Part shown: piece by piece, positions 33,733 through 42,930 of the stretch | Layout: the number at the start of each line of letters is the position of its first letter | Numbering within the stretch: the stretch's first letter is position 1 | Source of the DNA: Planctomycetales bacterium | GTDB lineage: Bacteria; Planctomycetota; Planctomycetia; Pirellulales; Lacipirellulaceae | Assembly (NCBI GenBank): GCA_020427155.1 | Contig: JAGQOW010000024.1 | Location: 1 to 46,882, forward strand | Reading direction: 5' to 3' | Length of the DNA: 46,882 nucleotides | Notes under the pieces: generated by a model | Database searches by the model: none | What the model was told of the DNA's origin: nothing | The model's input: only the letters and a program-made list of their open reading frames with translations | Program-made: the position numbers and the translations under genes

Positions 33733-35963
33733 GCGCCAGCGACCCACCCCGGTATTGCGCATTCTGTGGATTGCCGCTGACAGCGAGCTTTTCTGTTGGC
33801 GGAGACCGTTTGGCGGCGGGGGACGAGTATTGCTGCTCGGGTTGCCGCACCGTGGCAAGTGTCGAGAACGCCGGGCGCGAGCAAGGCGAGTCTGCCAATA
33901 GCCTACTGCGACTTGGTATTGCGATATTCTTCACAATGAACGTCATGGTTTTTACCATGGCGCTGTGGAGCGGAGACGTCTATGCGGAAGAAGCTTTCGC
34001 CAATCCGCTGGCCGGAGCGCTGCGGGGCGTCTTTCGGTGGGCATCGCTCATGTTTTCTCTGCCGGTGCTCTTGCTGCTGGGCAAACCCATTGCCGAAGGC
34101 GTTTGGGAATCGCTGCGCCGGAAGGCGATCACCACCGATCTGCTGGTACTTCTCGGAATCGCCGCAGCCTATGGGTATTCGATCGTTTCGGTCCTGAGAG
34201 ACGAGGGCCATATCTACTTTGAAGTTGGCGCGATGGTACTGGTGTTCATCTCGATTGGCCGTTGGCTCGAAGCCAAAGGAAAACATCAGACGGGAGAGTC
34301 GCTCGACGCGCTGGCTCGCTTGCTGCCCACGACGGTGAGGCGACTCGGCGCTGGAGGGGCCTTTCTGGAGATTCCGCGAGAAGAAGTTCGAACCGGCGAT
34401 ATCGTGAGAGTGCTGCCGGGAGAACGGGTGGCAATTGATGGCGTGATCTCCTCGGGCAGCGCTGCGGTCGATCAGCAGATTGTCACAGGCGAGAGCCGCT
34501 ACGTCGAGAAGAAGGTCGGCGACCGGTTGTTTAGCGGGTCGCTGAACGTCGACGGAGATTTGCGAATTGAAGTGACCGCGGCAGACGGCGAAGAAACAAT
34601 CTCGCGCATTTTGAAGCTGGTTCGTGAAGCACGCCGCGCTAAGGGCCGACACGAACGTCTGGCCGACCGGATCGCTACCTGGTTTGTGCCGACCGTGTGT
34701 GTGATTGCGATTGCAGCTGGCTGGCGACAAGGGATCTCAAACAGCTTCGATCAGGGGATTCTCACGGCCCTGGCCGTCGTGTTGATTTCCTGCCCCTGCG
34801 CACTGGGGTTGGCTACGCCGATGGCGGTTTGGACCGCTCTGGGCCGAGCTGCTAACGCAGGAGTCTTGTTTCGTAGCGGAATGGTCATGGAGCGCCTGGC
34901 CACGGTACGCTATGCCTGTTTCGATAAGACGGGGACTCTGACGACCGGCAGCCCGGAGGCAGGTGAATTGCTCGTTGCGACAGGAGAAGATCCGCAACGG
35001 GTTTGTCGAGTTGCTGCGGCCTTGGCTGCGGGCTCGAACCATGCTCTTTCCCAAGCGATCGTGAGATTCTCGCAGCAGCGTGGGGAAACTCAGCCGGTGG
35101 TGGAAGACGCTGAAGTTCGCTCGATACCTGGTCGGGGGCTCGTTGGTGAAATCGCGGGCGTGGGTCAGGCGGTGTTAGGTAATCGGAGGTTGATGGAGGA
35201 GAACCGACTCCGCTGGCGGGAGGAACTTGGCAGTGCCGCTATTGAAGGCGACGCGAGCCCGCAAGAGGTGTTCATCGGCTGGGAAAACGTCGTGCGCGGG
35301 GTGTTTTACTTCGCTGAGCAGCTGCGTGCAGAGGCGACGACGGCACTAGAGGCGTGCCGCGACTTGGGTCTCGAGCTGCGCATGCTGACGGGAGACGAGC
35401 AGCAACGCGCCGAGCTGATCGGCGAGCGAATAAACATTCCTGCAACATCAGGCCAGCTTCCCGAGGACAAGTCAACGACTCTTGAATCGCTTGCTCGACA
35501 GGGCGGAGTTGCCATGATCGGCGACGGCTTGAACGACGCCCCGGCCCTGGCAACCGCTGATGTCGGAGTCGCGTTGGGCTGCGGAGCGGATCTCTCTCGC
35601 GACACAGCGGGAGTGTGCCTGCTAGGCGACGACCTGCGCAGCTTTCCGTGGGCCGTCGGCCTGGCACGACAGACGTTTCGCATTGTGAAGCAAAACTTGT
35701 TCTGGGCCTTTGCCTACAACTGCTGCGGCATTGCGCTGGCGGCATCGGGTCGGTTGAATCCCATTTGGGCTGCACTTGCCATGGCCGCCAGTAGTATCAT
35801 GGTAGTGACCAACTCGTTGCGGCTTGGTCGCTATCCCGAGCTATTGTCGGGGGCCGTCGTATCGATTACAGATACGAGCCAGACTGCCGTGGCGAACGTG
35901 CTTCCTACAGCAGGCGGCGAGCACGAAACCTCCGAGCAAGAGCTGATTGTGACCGCCTCATGA
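33729..35963 (+). CDS. ccoI: Heavy-metal (copper) translocating P-type ATPase, CcoI/FixI-like
   Basis: 744 residues from a GTG overlapping the previous stop. It exports or delivers copper for oxidase maturation. The N-terminus has a Cys-rich metal-binding module (YCAFCGLPL and EYCCSGC, residues about 9-39) of the type found in CcoI/FixI, and no classic heavy-metal-associated domain is evident. The membrane site Cys355-Pro-Cys357 in ISCPCALGLATP, the phosphorylation site DKTGTLTTG (about 399), and GDGLNDAPALATADVGVALG (about 598) are intact. Position right after the oxidase genes supports the CcoI role. Confidence 0.93.
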   Translation: MSASDPPRYCAFCGLPLTASFSVGGDRLAAGDEYCCSGCRTVASVENAGREQGESANSLLRLGIAIFFTMNVMVFTMALWSGDVYAEEAFANPLAGALRGVFRWASLMFSLPVLLLLGKPIAEGVWESLRRKAITTDLLVLLGIAAAYGYSIVSVLRDEGHIYFEVGAMVLVFISIGRWLEAKGKHQTGESLDALARLLPTTVRRLGAGGAFLEIPREEVRTGDIVRVLPGERVAIDGVISSGSAAVDQQIVTGESRYVEKKVGDRLFSGSLNVDGDLRIEVTAADGEETISRILKLVREARRAKGRHERLADRIATWFVPTVCVIAIAAGWRQGISNSFDQGILTALAVVLISCPCALGLATPMAVWTALGRAANAGVLFRSGMVMERLATVRYACFDKTGTLTTGSPEAGELLVATGEDPQRVCRVAAALAAGSNHALSQAIVRFSQQRGETQPVVEDAEVRSIPGRGLVGEIAGVGQAVLGNRRLMEENRLRWREELGSAAIEGDASPQEVFIGWENVVRGVFYFAEQLRAEATTALEACRDLGLELRMLTGDEQQRAELIGERINIPATSGQLPEDKSTTLESLARQGGVAMIGDGLNDAPALATADVGVALGCGADLSRDTAGVCLLGDDLRSFPWAVGLARQTFRIVKQNLFWAFAYNCCGIALAASGRLNPIWAALAMAASSIMVVTNSLRLGRYPELLSGAVVSITDTSQTAVANVLPTAGGEHETSEQELIVTAS

Positions 35964-36688
35964 TTGAACTGCCGCTCATCTTTGTTGGAGGTTTGTTAGG
36001 CTCCGCCCATTGCCTGGGGATGTGTGGTCCGCTAGCGATTTCGCTCAGCGCGGGGGCGCCGGCAGGAACCAACCAACTGCGCCGGCAAATTGTCTTCAGT
36101 TTGGGCCGGGTATTTACCTATGGATTCTGTGGGGCGGTAGCCGGCTTGGGGGGGGCGTGGCTTTCGTCTGAGTCGCGCGGTTTCGTGCTCTCCCAGGCCT
36201 GGCTGGCGGTGCTGGCAGGCGCGGTGCTGGTGCTGATGGGCCTGGTGACGGCTGGGGTGTTGCCTCGGCCCGCGATACGCTTTCTGAGCGGGTTGCCTTG
36301 CGGTGCGGCTGGCTGGTTGAAGACGTTTCTTGCAGCCCCCGGTTGGCTGGGGGCACTCGTGGCAGGCGTATTTACCGGCTTCATTCCTTGTGGGCTGGTG
36401 TATGCCTTTCTGCTCAAGGCAGGCAGCTCTGGCGGTATCTGGATGGGCTGGCTTACGATGGCCTCGTTTGGGTTAGGCACCATTCCGCTGATGGTACTGA
36501 TTGGCTACGGCGGCCAGTTTCTGGCAACGGCTCACCGGGCTCGCGTTTTCCACATTGCAGCCTGGTGCATTGTGCTAACTGGTGCGATTTCCATCGCCCG
36601 GGGAGTCGCCCAACTGAATCCTCCCGCCGATGCCGTGACGGCCGATTGTCCGTTTTGCGCAGAACGGACTGAACGTAGCGCACAGTGA
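35960..36688 (+). CDS. SafE/DsbD_2-type membrane protein (sulfite exporter TauE/SafE-like)
   Basis: 242 residues, about six membrane helices. GSAHCLGMCGPLAISLS near residue 15 and GFIPCGLVYAFLLKA near residue 140 are the paired Cys motifs of the DsbD_2/SafE family often encoded next to ccoI or cbb3 genes. The C-terminal DCPFCAERTE adds another Cys pair. Its ATG overlaps the ATPase stop (ATGA). Family members are thought to act in metal or thiol transfer for cytochrome oxidase assembly. Confidence 0.85.
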   Translation: MIELPLIFVGGLLGSAHCLGMCGPLAISLSAGAPAGTNQLRRQIVFSLGRVFTYGFCGAVAGLGGAWLSSESRGFVLSQAWLAVLAGAVLVLMGLVTAGVLPRPAIRFLSGLPCGAAGWLKTFLAAPGWLGALVAGVFTGFIPCGLVYAFLLKAGSSGGIWMGWLTMASFGLGTIPLMVLIGYGGQFLATAHRARVFHIAAWCIVLTGAISIARGVAQLNPPADAVTADCPFCAERTERSAQ

Positions 36689-36754
36689 ATCGCAAGCTTC
36701 GCGGACCCCAACGAGCTGTGGGTGCTCTTTCAAGTTTTGCGGCTATTGATCCGC

Positions 36755-37210
36755 TCAAAGCGGCATCTTGCCGGTCTTACCCATAATAAACATCCGCTCG
36801 CCCTGGAATTTCTTCTTCTCAGGATCCCAAGGAAAGTAGATGCTGATCGTAAGATCGAAGGGCTCGCCCGTGGGAGGATTGCCCTGCCACTCGGTTACCG
36901 GCGTACCAGTAGCGCGGGCTTCTTCGTAAACGCCTTGTGGCCCGATCACAATCGTCTGCAGGTCGAAATGAATGTCGGGCACGGCAGTGAGCAGGTCGGT
37001 ATAGAATTTCGTGGCGCCCTCGTGTCCGTCCCATCGTTCGCCGGTCTGGGGGTAGATGTAGACACAATCTTCGGTCAGGGTCGACATCAGGCCGGGAATG
37101 TCGCGGGCGTCTTCGGCTTTCGAATGAGTGATCCACTCGTGGCGGATGTTCTCGTATTCTTCTGGCGTGATTCGGCGACGTAACCAGCTGACGATGTTTT
37201 CGTTGTCCAT
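36755..37210 (-). CDS. SnoaL-like / NTF2-superfamily protein
   Basis: 151 residues from the ATG at 37210, where AAGGAG lies six bases upstream. The sequence EYENIRHEWITHSKAEDARD, then LMSTLTEDCVYIYPQTGERWDGHEGATKFYTDLLTAVPDIHFDLQ cut into its parts, is the alpha-plus-beta cone pattern of SnoaL-like proteins (polyketide cyclase and steroid isomerase relatives). The mixed group has many functions, and nothing here specifies one. It converges with the SafE-like gene. Confidence 0.82.
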   Translation of the reverse strand: MDNENIVSWLRRRITPEEYENIRHEWITHSKAEDARDIPGLMSTLTEDCVYIYPQTGERWDGHEGATKFYTDLLTAVPDIHFDLQTIVIGPQGVYEEARATGTPVTEWQGNPPTGEPFDLTISIYFPWDPEKKKFQGERMFIMGKTGKMPL

Positions 37211-37421
37211 TGAGGGCTCCTTAATCGAAGAGTTGGGCATGTCTGTACCGTTTATTGTGCCTTGGGATTCTGAGGAGCAACAGGGGGACGCTGGGGGCAA
37301 TCTACTCTCGGAATCCGTACTCTTCATTTTGGATGCCGAAGACCAAAGTCCCACTCCCGGGGCTCTTCGTAATCTACAGGGTGCGGTCACGCACTGCAGC
37401 AGTTAGAATAGCCTTGCTTGT

Positions 37422-38327
37422 TTGACCTCTTTCATTAGCCAACTCTATCAAGAACTACCCGTGCTGCGTCTGCTACTTCCCACCAAAGTCCTTCGTCAGA
37501 CCTTACTCTGGTCTCTCCTGTTAGCAGCCTACGGCGGGCTGGCAGTCTGGAAAGAGCAGGGACCGTTTGCTCGCTACGGCGACTTTCCCGCCAGTCTCGA
37601 GGCGGCGCTTTCGCTGGCGATCGGCCTGCTACTCGCATTTCGCGTCAACCGGGCTTTCGATCGTTGGTGGGAAGGACGCATCTTGTGGGGCATGCTCGTC
37701 AACTGCTGCCGCAACCTGGCGATCAAACTGAATAATGTACTGACCCAACGCGATGCGTCTTCAGAACGCTTGGAGCGTCTTACCTATGCGTTTTCGTTTG
37801 CGTTGCGCGATCACTTGCGCGGAGGAGCCCAGCGAGAGAAGATTCCAGGTCTCGAAGACGAAGTGTTCGCCGGCCAGCACCTTCCCAGCTGGATTGTCAA
37901 TCAAATGTACGGCATCTTCGAAGTGTGGAAACGCTCGCAACAGATACAGTACGGCGAGTTTCGCATGCTCGATCGCGAAACGAAGGTGCTGCTCGAAATC
38001 TGTGGCGGCTGCGAGCGCATCCGCAACACGCCCATTGCTGCCTCCTATCGAGCGGTTTTGCTGCATGCCATTGCTTGCTTCTTGCTTACTCTGCCTTGGG
38101 GAATCGTCAATCAGTTTGGCAGCTGGACGATTGTGATCATGTTTTTCACCTCCTATTTCGTCATCGCTGCCGAAAGTATCTCGGAACACATCGAGCAACC
38201 TTTCGACGCCGACGGCGACGGACTTGATCTCGATCGCATCTGTGCCACGATCCAAACCTCGGTCCAAGAGATCTTCGCCACCGAAACGTCAGCCACCAAG
38301 GCAATCGACGGAAGGAATACGATTTAG
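37422..38327 (+). CDS. Bestrophin-like membrane channel protein
   Basis: 301 residues starting with TTG; the start is uncertain and lacks a good ribosome-binding site. The bestrophin/YneE signature LLLAFRVNRAFDRWWEGRILWGMLVN lies near residues 70-95. Hydrophobic helices flank it, and the C-terminal IEQPFDADGDGLDLDRIC segment matches the conserved acidic cluster of the family. Bacterial homologs form pentameric ion channels. The ion and role here are unknown. Divergent to the SnoaL-like gene. Confidence 0.85.
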   Translation: MTSFISQLYQELPVLRLLLPTKVLRQTLLWSLLLAAYGGLAVWKEQGPFARYGDFPASLEAALSLAIGLLLAFRVNRAFDRWWEGRILWGMLVNCCRNLAIKLNNVLTQRDASSERLERLTYAFSFALRDHLRGGAQREKIPGLEDEVFAGQHLPSWIVNQMYGIFEVWKRSQQIQYGEFRMLDRETKVLLEICGGCERIRNTPIAASYRAVLLHAIACFLLTLPWGIVNQFGSWTIVIMFFTSYFVIAAESISEHIEQPFDADGDGLDLDRICATIQTSVQEIFATETSATKAIDGRNTI

Positions 38328-38338
38328 CACTCGCCAAT

Positions 38339-39475
38339 TCAGTTGCCAGCGGCGAGCCGATGCTTGAGCCAAGCATAGACCGTGTTGCCAATCTGGACGT
38401 AACCCACCGCGTTGGGGTGGACCGCGTTATTGGCGGGGTAGCCGGCCAGCGTGTCGAGATTCAGTTCGGTAGGAATGATAAAAAGGCCTTCTCCTTGTCG
38501 ATTGCCGAAGTGCTCTAGTTGCCGCTGCACCAGTCGGTGCTGGATGCGACGCCACCGCCAGCGGCGCGCGGGGTCTTGGTAATTCGCTGCGAACGCCTCG
38601 TCACGGACGTTGCCAGGGGTTGTGAGGCAAATGCCGAACTCCGCCTGCGGCGCAGCCTTGCGGAATGCGGCTAAGAGCGTGTCGGCATACTTGAACATGT
38701 GGTCGACCGACTTGTCGATCGACTCGGTACTTTCTGAGTTGGCGCCAAAACAATCATTGATTCCCAGTTTGAAGACAACGATGTCTGGAGGATGACTGTC
38801 GCAATGTTCGGCAAAATACCGCGGCAGATCGAGCTTAGGTTGCTCGTTCTCGTCGAGAAATACAAACGGGCTAGACTTCTTGCGATAGGTGCCGTCGGGG
38901 TCGGGCTCGTAGTGTTCGGCAAATCGCTGCCAGGTCCAACCGCCGTAACCTTCGTGGGCTACCCCAGGCGCTGCGTTGCCGGGCTGGTGGGTGCCGAGCA
39001 TCGCCAAGCCAGGATTACCGGGCCGACGTAGCAGGCGGGCAATTTCGTTTGGATAAATAGAGCCGTGCGTCAAACTGTCGCCGACGATCAGCAGGCGAAC
39101 GTTGCGATCCTTCCCCGCTTCGGCAGGAGAAACGACCAGCGTCGTGGCGGCCGTGGCCAGCTGACGGCCCTCGGCATCGCTGACGGTCAGGGCAAACGGA
39201 TGCCGACCGACCTGGCTAGCAGACGGCAGCAGATGCCAATGCGTCGCTTCCGCCGACCCCACGTCGCAAGTCACTTCAAAGTGATACGCTTCAGGATGCT
39301 CCGCAAGGATCGTCTCGGCGAAGTACAGATGCATCTCCGCGTCGACGACGGCATAGAACTCTGCCGGAAGCGTTAGCTGCAATTCAACCGCTGTCGCGGC
39401 TTGGCAAGTCGTCAGAGCAATCAAGAGCGACAGATGGTGAATGCCGGCTCGAATGCCTAGGTGTTTCTTTATCAA
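38339..39475 (-). CDS. Secreted SGNH/GDSL hydrolase
   Basis: 378 residues from a TTG at 39475, with GGAG six bases upstream, giving a signal peptide (HHLSLLIALTTCQAATA). After an all-beta N-terminal part (about 30-125), the hydrolase domain begins with LLIVGDSLTHGSIYPNE (nucleophile Ser). Block III is KLGINDCFG with Asn, and block V is NAVHPNAVGY with the catalytic His, although Asp of the usual D-x-x-H is replaced by Asn. A deacetylase or esterase for polysaccharides is likely; planctomycetes have many. Confidence 0.85.
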   Translation of the reverse strand: MIKKHLGIRAGIHHLSLLIALTTCQAATAVELQLTLPAEFYAVVDAEMHLYFAETILAEHPEAYHFEVTCDVGSAEATHWHLLPSASQVGRHPFALTVSDAEGRQLATAATTLVVSPAEAGKDRNVRLLIVGDSLTHGSIYPNEIARLLRRPGNPGLAMLGTHQPGNAAPGVAHEGYGGWTWQRFAEHYEPDPDGTYRKKSSPFVFLDENEQPKLDLPRYFAEHCDSHPPDIVVFKLGINDCFGANSESTESIDKSVDHMFKYADTLLAAFRKAAPQAEFGICLTTPGNVRDEAFAANYQDPARRWRWRRIQHRLVQRQLEHFGNRQGEGLFIIPTELNLDTLAGYPANNAVHPNAVGYVQIGNTVYAWLKHRLAAGN

Positions 39476-39518
39476 CTCCGACTCCGCTCAAAAAGGTGTC
39501 AGGTGGCTTCTCTACTGG

Positions 39519-40013
39519 CTACCCGTCAGGGTACTGTCGGCAGTATTCGTACAAGGTCATCGCCGTTGCCGTAGCAGCATTGTAGCTGAAGGGCATGCCC
39601 CAGACTGGGATTTCTACCACATCGTCGAGCAGTGCCAAGACCTCGGGCGTCAGCCCGGTCCGCTCGTTGCCGACGACCAGTGCCGACTTGCGATGGAATT
39701 GGTAAGCGTGGAGGTCTGCCGAATCGGTAGTTTGTTCCAAGCCGACAAGTCGGTACCCCAGGCTGCGAAGTTCGAGCAGCACGGGCGGCAGGGTACGGTG
39801 GGTTTCGATCTGGAGCGTATCGGCCCCGTCGCGGGCGATCCGGCGGTCGAGTTTGGCCGGGCCGGTGCAAATGATTCGGTCCAATCCGCAACAACTCGCC
39901 GCCCGAGCGATGCGAGAGAGGTTTACATTGCTTCGTAGCGGGGCACAAACAACAATCAGTTCCCGCGGCTGGGTGAGCTGGCGGGGCGGTTTGTGCCGTT
40001 GGTGTTCAAACAC
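39519..40013 (-). CDS. SpoU/TrmH-type RNA methyltransferase
   Basis: 164 residues, the size of a catalytic SPOUT domain without an extra RNA-binding domain. Motif 1 is VNLSRIARAASCCGL with the conserved Asn and Arg. Motif 2 is ALVVGNERTGLTPEVLALL and motif 3 VEIPVWGMPFSYNAATATAM, together forming the trefoil knot that binds S-adenosylmethionine. The target, tRNA or rRNA 2'-O-ribose, cannot be told. GTG start at 40013; the ribosome-binding site is poor, so the start is uncertain. Confidence 0.88.
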   Translation of the reverse strand: MFEHQRHKPPRQLTQPRELIVVCAPLRSNVNLSRIARAASCCGLDRIICTGPAKLDRRIARDGADTLQIETHRTLPPVLLELRSLGYRLVGLEQTTDSADLHAYQFHRKSALVVGNERTGLTPEVLALLDDVVEIPVWGMPFSYNAATATAMTLYEYCRQYPDG

Positions 40014-40095
40014 GGAAGGAGTCGCCTTTCAGTCTGGCGGCAAAAAACGTTAAGCTGTTGGAGAGCACCCTGTCGTCTTTCCTATCGGAGCAGTC

Positions 40096-41988
40096 TTGGC
40101 AATGCCTGTGAACCCGCGCACGCTGTTTGGTTGGGGCCTGCTCGTGGCGCTGCTGGGCGGGGCTGCTTGGGCCACGCTCGGCACCCGGCTGCCGCCTGCC
40201 GATTTTACGTTTATCAACGGTACCGAGGTCAAGAGCGTCGACCCGGCGATTGTCAACGGTTCGCCCGAACAGCGAATTGTCACCGCGTTGTTCGAAGGCC
40301 TCACCCGCTGGGACCCTGAGACGCTGGAACCGATCCCCGGCCTGGCTGAAAGCTGGGAGATCTCGGAAGATCAGCTCACGTACACGTTCCACATGCGCGA
40401 AACGGCGCGCTGGTCCGACGGCGCCCCAGTGACGGCCCATGACATCCACTATTCCATGCGCCGCTTCCTCGGCCCGCGCACAGTGGCCGAGTACGCCTAC
40501 CAAGCGTGGTACATCAAGAATGCCCGCCGTTACAGCCTCGGCCCAGCTGGCATCGAGCCGGGAGATGCGGTCGAGGTCGAGCTGAATCTGCCAGAAGACG
40601 CAATCAATACGCTGCGCGGCGAATTGTTGCGCGGCAAGCTCGTCGCCGTCGAAGACATCGCGGGGAGCGAAGACCGGTTGTTTGTCGTGGACATCAATGG
40701 CCGTGAGCAGCGATTCCGGCCCACTGACGATCAATTCGCGGCAAGCAACGAGGCGACTGCCGGCACTCGGTGGTGCCGCCAGGTCCTGTTGGATTTTCGC
40801 GAAGTCGGCATCAAGGTGCTCGATCCGTTAACTCTGCAGATGACGATGGAATCGCCCACGCCGTTCTTTATCAATCTCACGGGCTATTATCCACTCTATC
40901 CGGTCAACAAGAAATGCGTCGAAACGTATGGCGCACCCCAGTGGACCAAGCCGGAAAACATTGTGGGCAATGGGCCATTCCAGATCGAATTTCGCAGAAT
41001 CCGCGATCGCATTCGGCTTGTGCGAAGCAATACTTACTGGAATCGCGACAAAGTGCGATTGGGAGTCATCGACGCGTTGGCAGTGGATTCTTACACCACG
41101 GGACTCAACCTTTTTATGACCGGGCAAGCCGATTGGATCGTAACCCCTCCTCCTGCCGCATTGCGGATTCTGCTCCAAGAGGACCCGCCGCGCAACGATC
41201 TCAATCCAGCGCCATTCTTGGGCATTTATTACTATATGCTGAATAACAAGCGCAAGCCGTTGGATGATGTGCGCGTGCGCAAGGCGCTCTCGCTCGCCCT
41301 TGATCGCGAAGAAATCACGACCAAGATCATGTCGGCAGGCGAGATTCCTTGCTTGAGCCTGGTACCCCCGGGGATCGAGGGTTATCAAGCGCAAGAGAGT
41401 CTTCCCGAAGACCCCGAAGAAGCTCGTCGGCTGTTGGCCGAGGCCGGTTACCCCGAAGGGAAGGGATTTCCGCGACTCGACATACTTTACAACACGAGCG
41501 AAGCCCATCAGGCGATCGCCGAGCTGATTCGCAAGCAATGGCAACGAGAACTTGGCATCACGATTAAAACCCGCAACGAAGAGTGGGCTTCTTACCTCTC
41601 CAGTCAACGGCAAATGCAATACAACGTGAGTCGGCGTGCGTGGATCGGGGACTACACCGACCCGAACACCTTTCTCGATATGTTTGTCACCGACGGCGAA
41701 CAGAACAATACCGGTTGGAGCAACGCAGACTACGATCGCTTGATCGGTGAAGCAAGTCGCGAAGCGGACCCTGCTCATCGCTTTCGGTTGCTGGAACAGG
41801 CCGAGCGGATTCTGATGGACGAACTGCCCATTCTGCCTATCTATTTCTATGTTTCCAAAAACATGGTCAAATCGCATGTAAGAGGATTCTACAACAATCT
41901 CCAGGACGTCCACCCGCTGTGGGCCATTTGGATCGATCGCGAAACTGAAGGGCCTAACGAGTTCATGAAGACAAAGGGGCAGCCATGA
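40096..41988 (+). CDS. Peptide ABC transporter substrate-binding protein (OppA/DppA-like)
   Basis: 630 residues from a TTG, chosen because GGAG lies six bases upstream; an ATG two codons later is possible. An N-terminal hydrophobic stretch (GLLVALLGGAAWATLG) could be a signal or anchor. The SBP_bac_5 family pattern is visible: EVKSVDPAIVNGSPEQRIVTALFEGL, WSDGAPVTAHDIHYSMRR, NPAPFLGIYYYMLNNKRKPL and the lid around YNVSRRAWIGDYTDPNTFLD. It binds oligopeptides outside the cytoplasmic membrane and delivers them to the two permeases encoded next. The OppB-like ATG overlaps its stop. Confidence 0.92.
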   Translation: MAMPVNPRTLFGWGLLVALLGGAAWATLGTRLPPADFTFINGTEVKSVDPAIVNGSPEQRIVTALFEGLTRWDPETLEPIPGLAESWEISEDQLTYTFHMRETARWSDGAPVTAHDIHYSMRRFLGPRTVAEYAYQAWYIKNARRYSLGPAGIEPGDAVEVELNLPEDAINTLRGELLRGKLVAVEDIAGSEDRLFVVDINGREQRFRPTDDQFAASNEATAGTRWCRQVLLDFREVGIKVLDPLTLQMTMESPTPFFINLTGYYPLYPVNKKCVETYGAPQWTKPENIVGNGPFQIEFRRIRDRIRLVRSNTYWNRDKVRLGVIDALAVDSYTTGLNLFMTGQADWIVTPPPAALRILLQEDPPRNDLNPAPFLGIYYYMLNNKRKPLDDVRVRKALSLALDREEITTKIMSAGEIPCLSLVPPGIEGYQAQESLPEDPEEARRLLAEAGYPEGKGFPRLDILYNTSEAHQAIAELIRKQWQRELGITIKTRNEEWASYLSSQRQMQYNVSRRAWIGDYTDPNTFLDMFVTDGEQNNTGWSNADYDRLIGEASREADPAHRFRLLEQAERILMDELPILPIYFYVSKNMVKSHVRGFYNNLQDVHPLWAIWIDRETEGPNEFMKTKGQP

Positions 41989-42902
41989 TTTCGTTCTGCC
42001 TGCGACGTTTGCTCTGGATGGTGCTCACGCTCTGGGTGGTATTCACGGTTTCTTTCTTCCTGATGCGGGCGGTTCCTGGCGGGCCGTTCGACAGCGAGAA
42101 AGCCCTCGAGCCGGAAATCGAAAAACTGCTGATGAAGCGTTATAACCTCGACAAGGAGCCGTGGGAACAATACGTGATCGAGCTTTGGAATTACGCTCGC
42201 GGCGATTTTGGCCACAGTTTCAAACTTACAGACTACAGCGTGAACGAAGTGATCGCCGAAGGTTTGCCGGTCTCGATGGCCTTGGGATTGCTCGCTCTGC
42301 TAATGGCCGTACTGTTCGGCCTGTTCGCTGGCATTATCTCGGCGGTATTTCGAGGTAGCTGGGGCGACTTTGTGCTCATGCTGGTGGCAACGATCGGCAT
42401 AGCGCTGCCAAATTTCGTCGTTGCCGGCATCTGTATCATTCTGTTCGTATTCTTAATTCCCCTTTTTCCTGCGGCTGGCTGGGGCGACCTGAATCAATTG
42501 GTCCTGCCCGCGTTTTGCCTCGGCGCCCCATACGCCGCCTACGTAGCCCGCATCGCACGGACAAGCATGTTAGACGTGCTGTCGCAAGATCACATTCGCA
42601 CAGCGCGCGCCAAAGGAGTCGGACCGGTGCGGGTGATTCTGGTCCATGCATTGCGGGGCGCACTGCTGCCGGTCGTCTCGTTTCTGGGCCCCGCCGTGGC
42701 AGGAATCCTCACCGGTTCTTTGGTGGTGGAACAAGTGTTTGCCATTCCCGGCCTAGGGTCGCACTTCGTCCAAGCGGCGACCCAGCGTGATTACACTTTG
42801 GCGATGGGGTTGGTCATGCTTTACACCGTGCTGCTTTACACGATGAACTGGTTGGTAGATATGTCTTACGCGGTACTCGATCCACGAGTGCGGCTTGAAT
42901 AA
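41985..42902 (+). CDS. Peptide ABC transporter permease, OppB/DppB-like
   Basis: 305 residues, about six membrane helices. It opens with MISFCLRRLLWMVLTLWVVF, typical of the DppB/OppB family. A conserved RYNLDKEPWEQYVIELWNYARGDFGHSF periplasmic loop and the EAA-type cytoplasmic loop (HIRTARAKGVGPVRVILVHA, which contacts the ATPase) are present. The end is YAVLDPRVRLE, as usual. It overlaps the binding protein by four bases (ATGA) and is 28 bases from the second permease. Confidence 0.93.
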   Translation: MISFCLRRLLWMVLTLWVVFTVSFFLMRAVPGGPFDSEKALEPEIEKLLMKRYNLDKEPWEQYVIELWNYARGDFGHSFKLTDYSVNEVIAEGLPVSMALGLLALLMAVLFGLFAGIISAVFRGSWGDFVLMLVATIGIALPNFVVAGICIILFVFLIPLFPAAGWGDLNQLVLPAFCLGAPYAAYVARIARTSMLDVLSQDHIRTARAKGVGPVRVILVHALRGALLPVVSFLGPAVAGILTGSLVVEQVFAIPGLGSHFVQAATQRDYTLAMGLVMLYTVLLYTMNWLVDMSYAVLDPRVRLE

Positions 42903-42930
42903 CTATTATTGATTCAGGAGTAAAAGGCGT

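Noticed and set aside
34246..36356. Several frames inside ccoI and the SafE-like gene on the other strand
   Set aside because: They fall entirely within genes with intact catalytic motifs and have no domain of their own.
39485..39510. AAAAAGGTGTCAGGTGGC near the SGNH hydrolase start as a sixth hairpin copy
   Set aside because: It shares only the left AAAAAGG and CAG; the AACGAT part and the right arm are absent.
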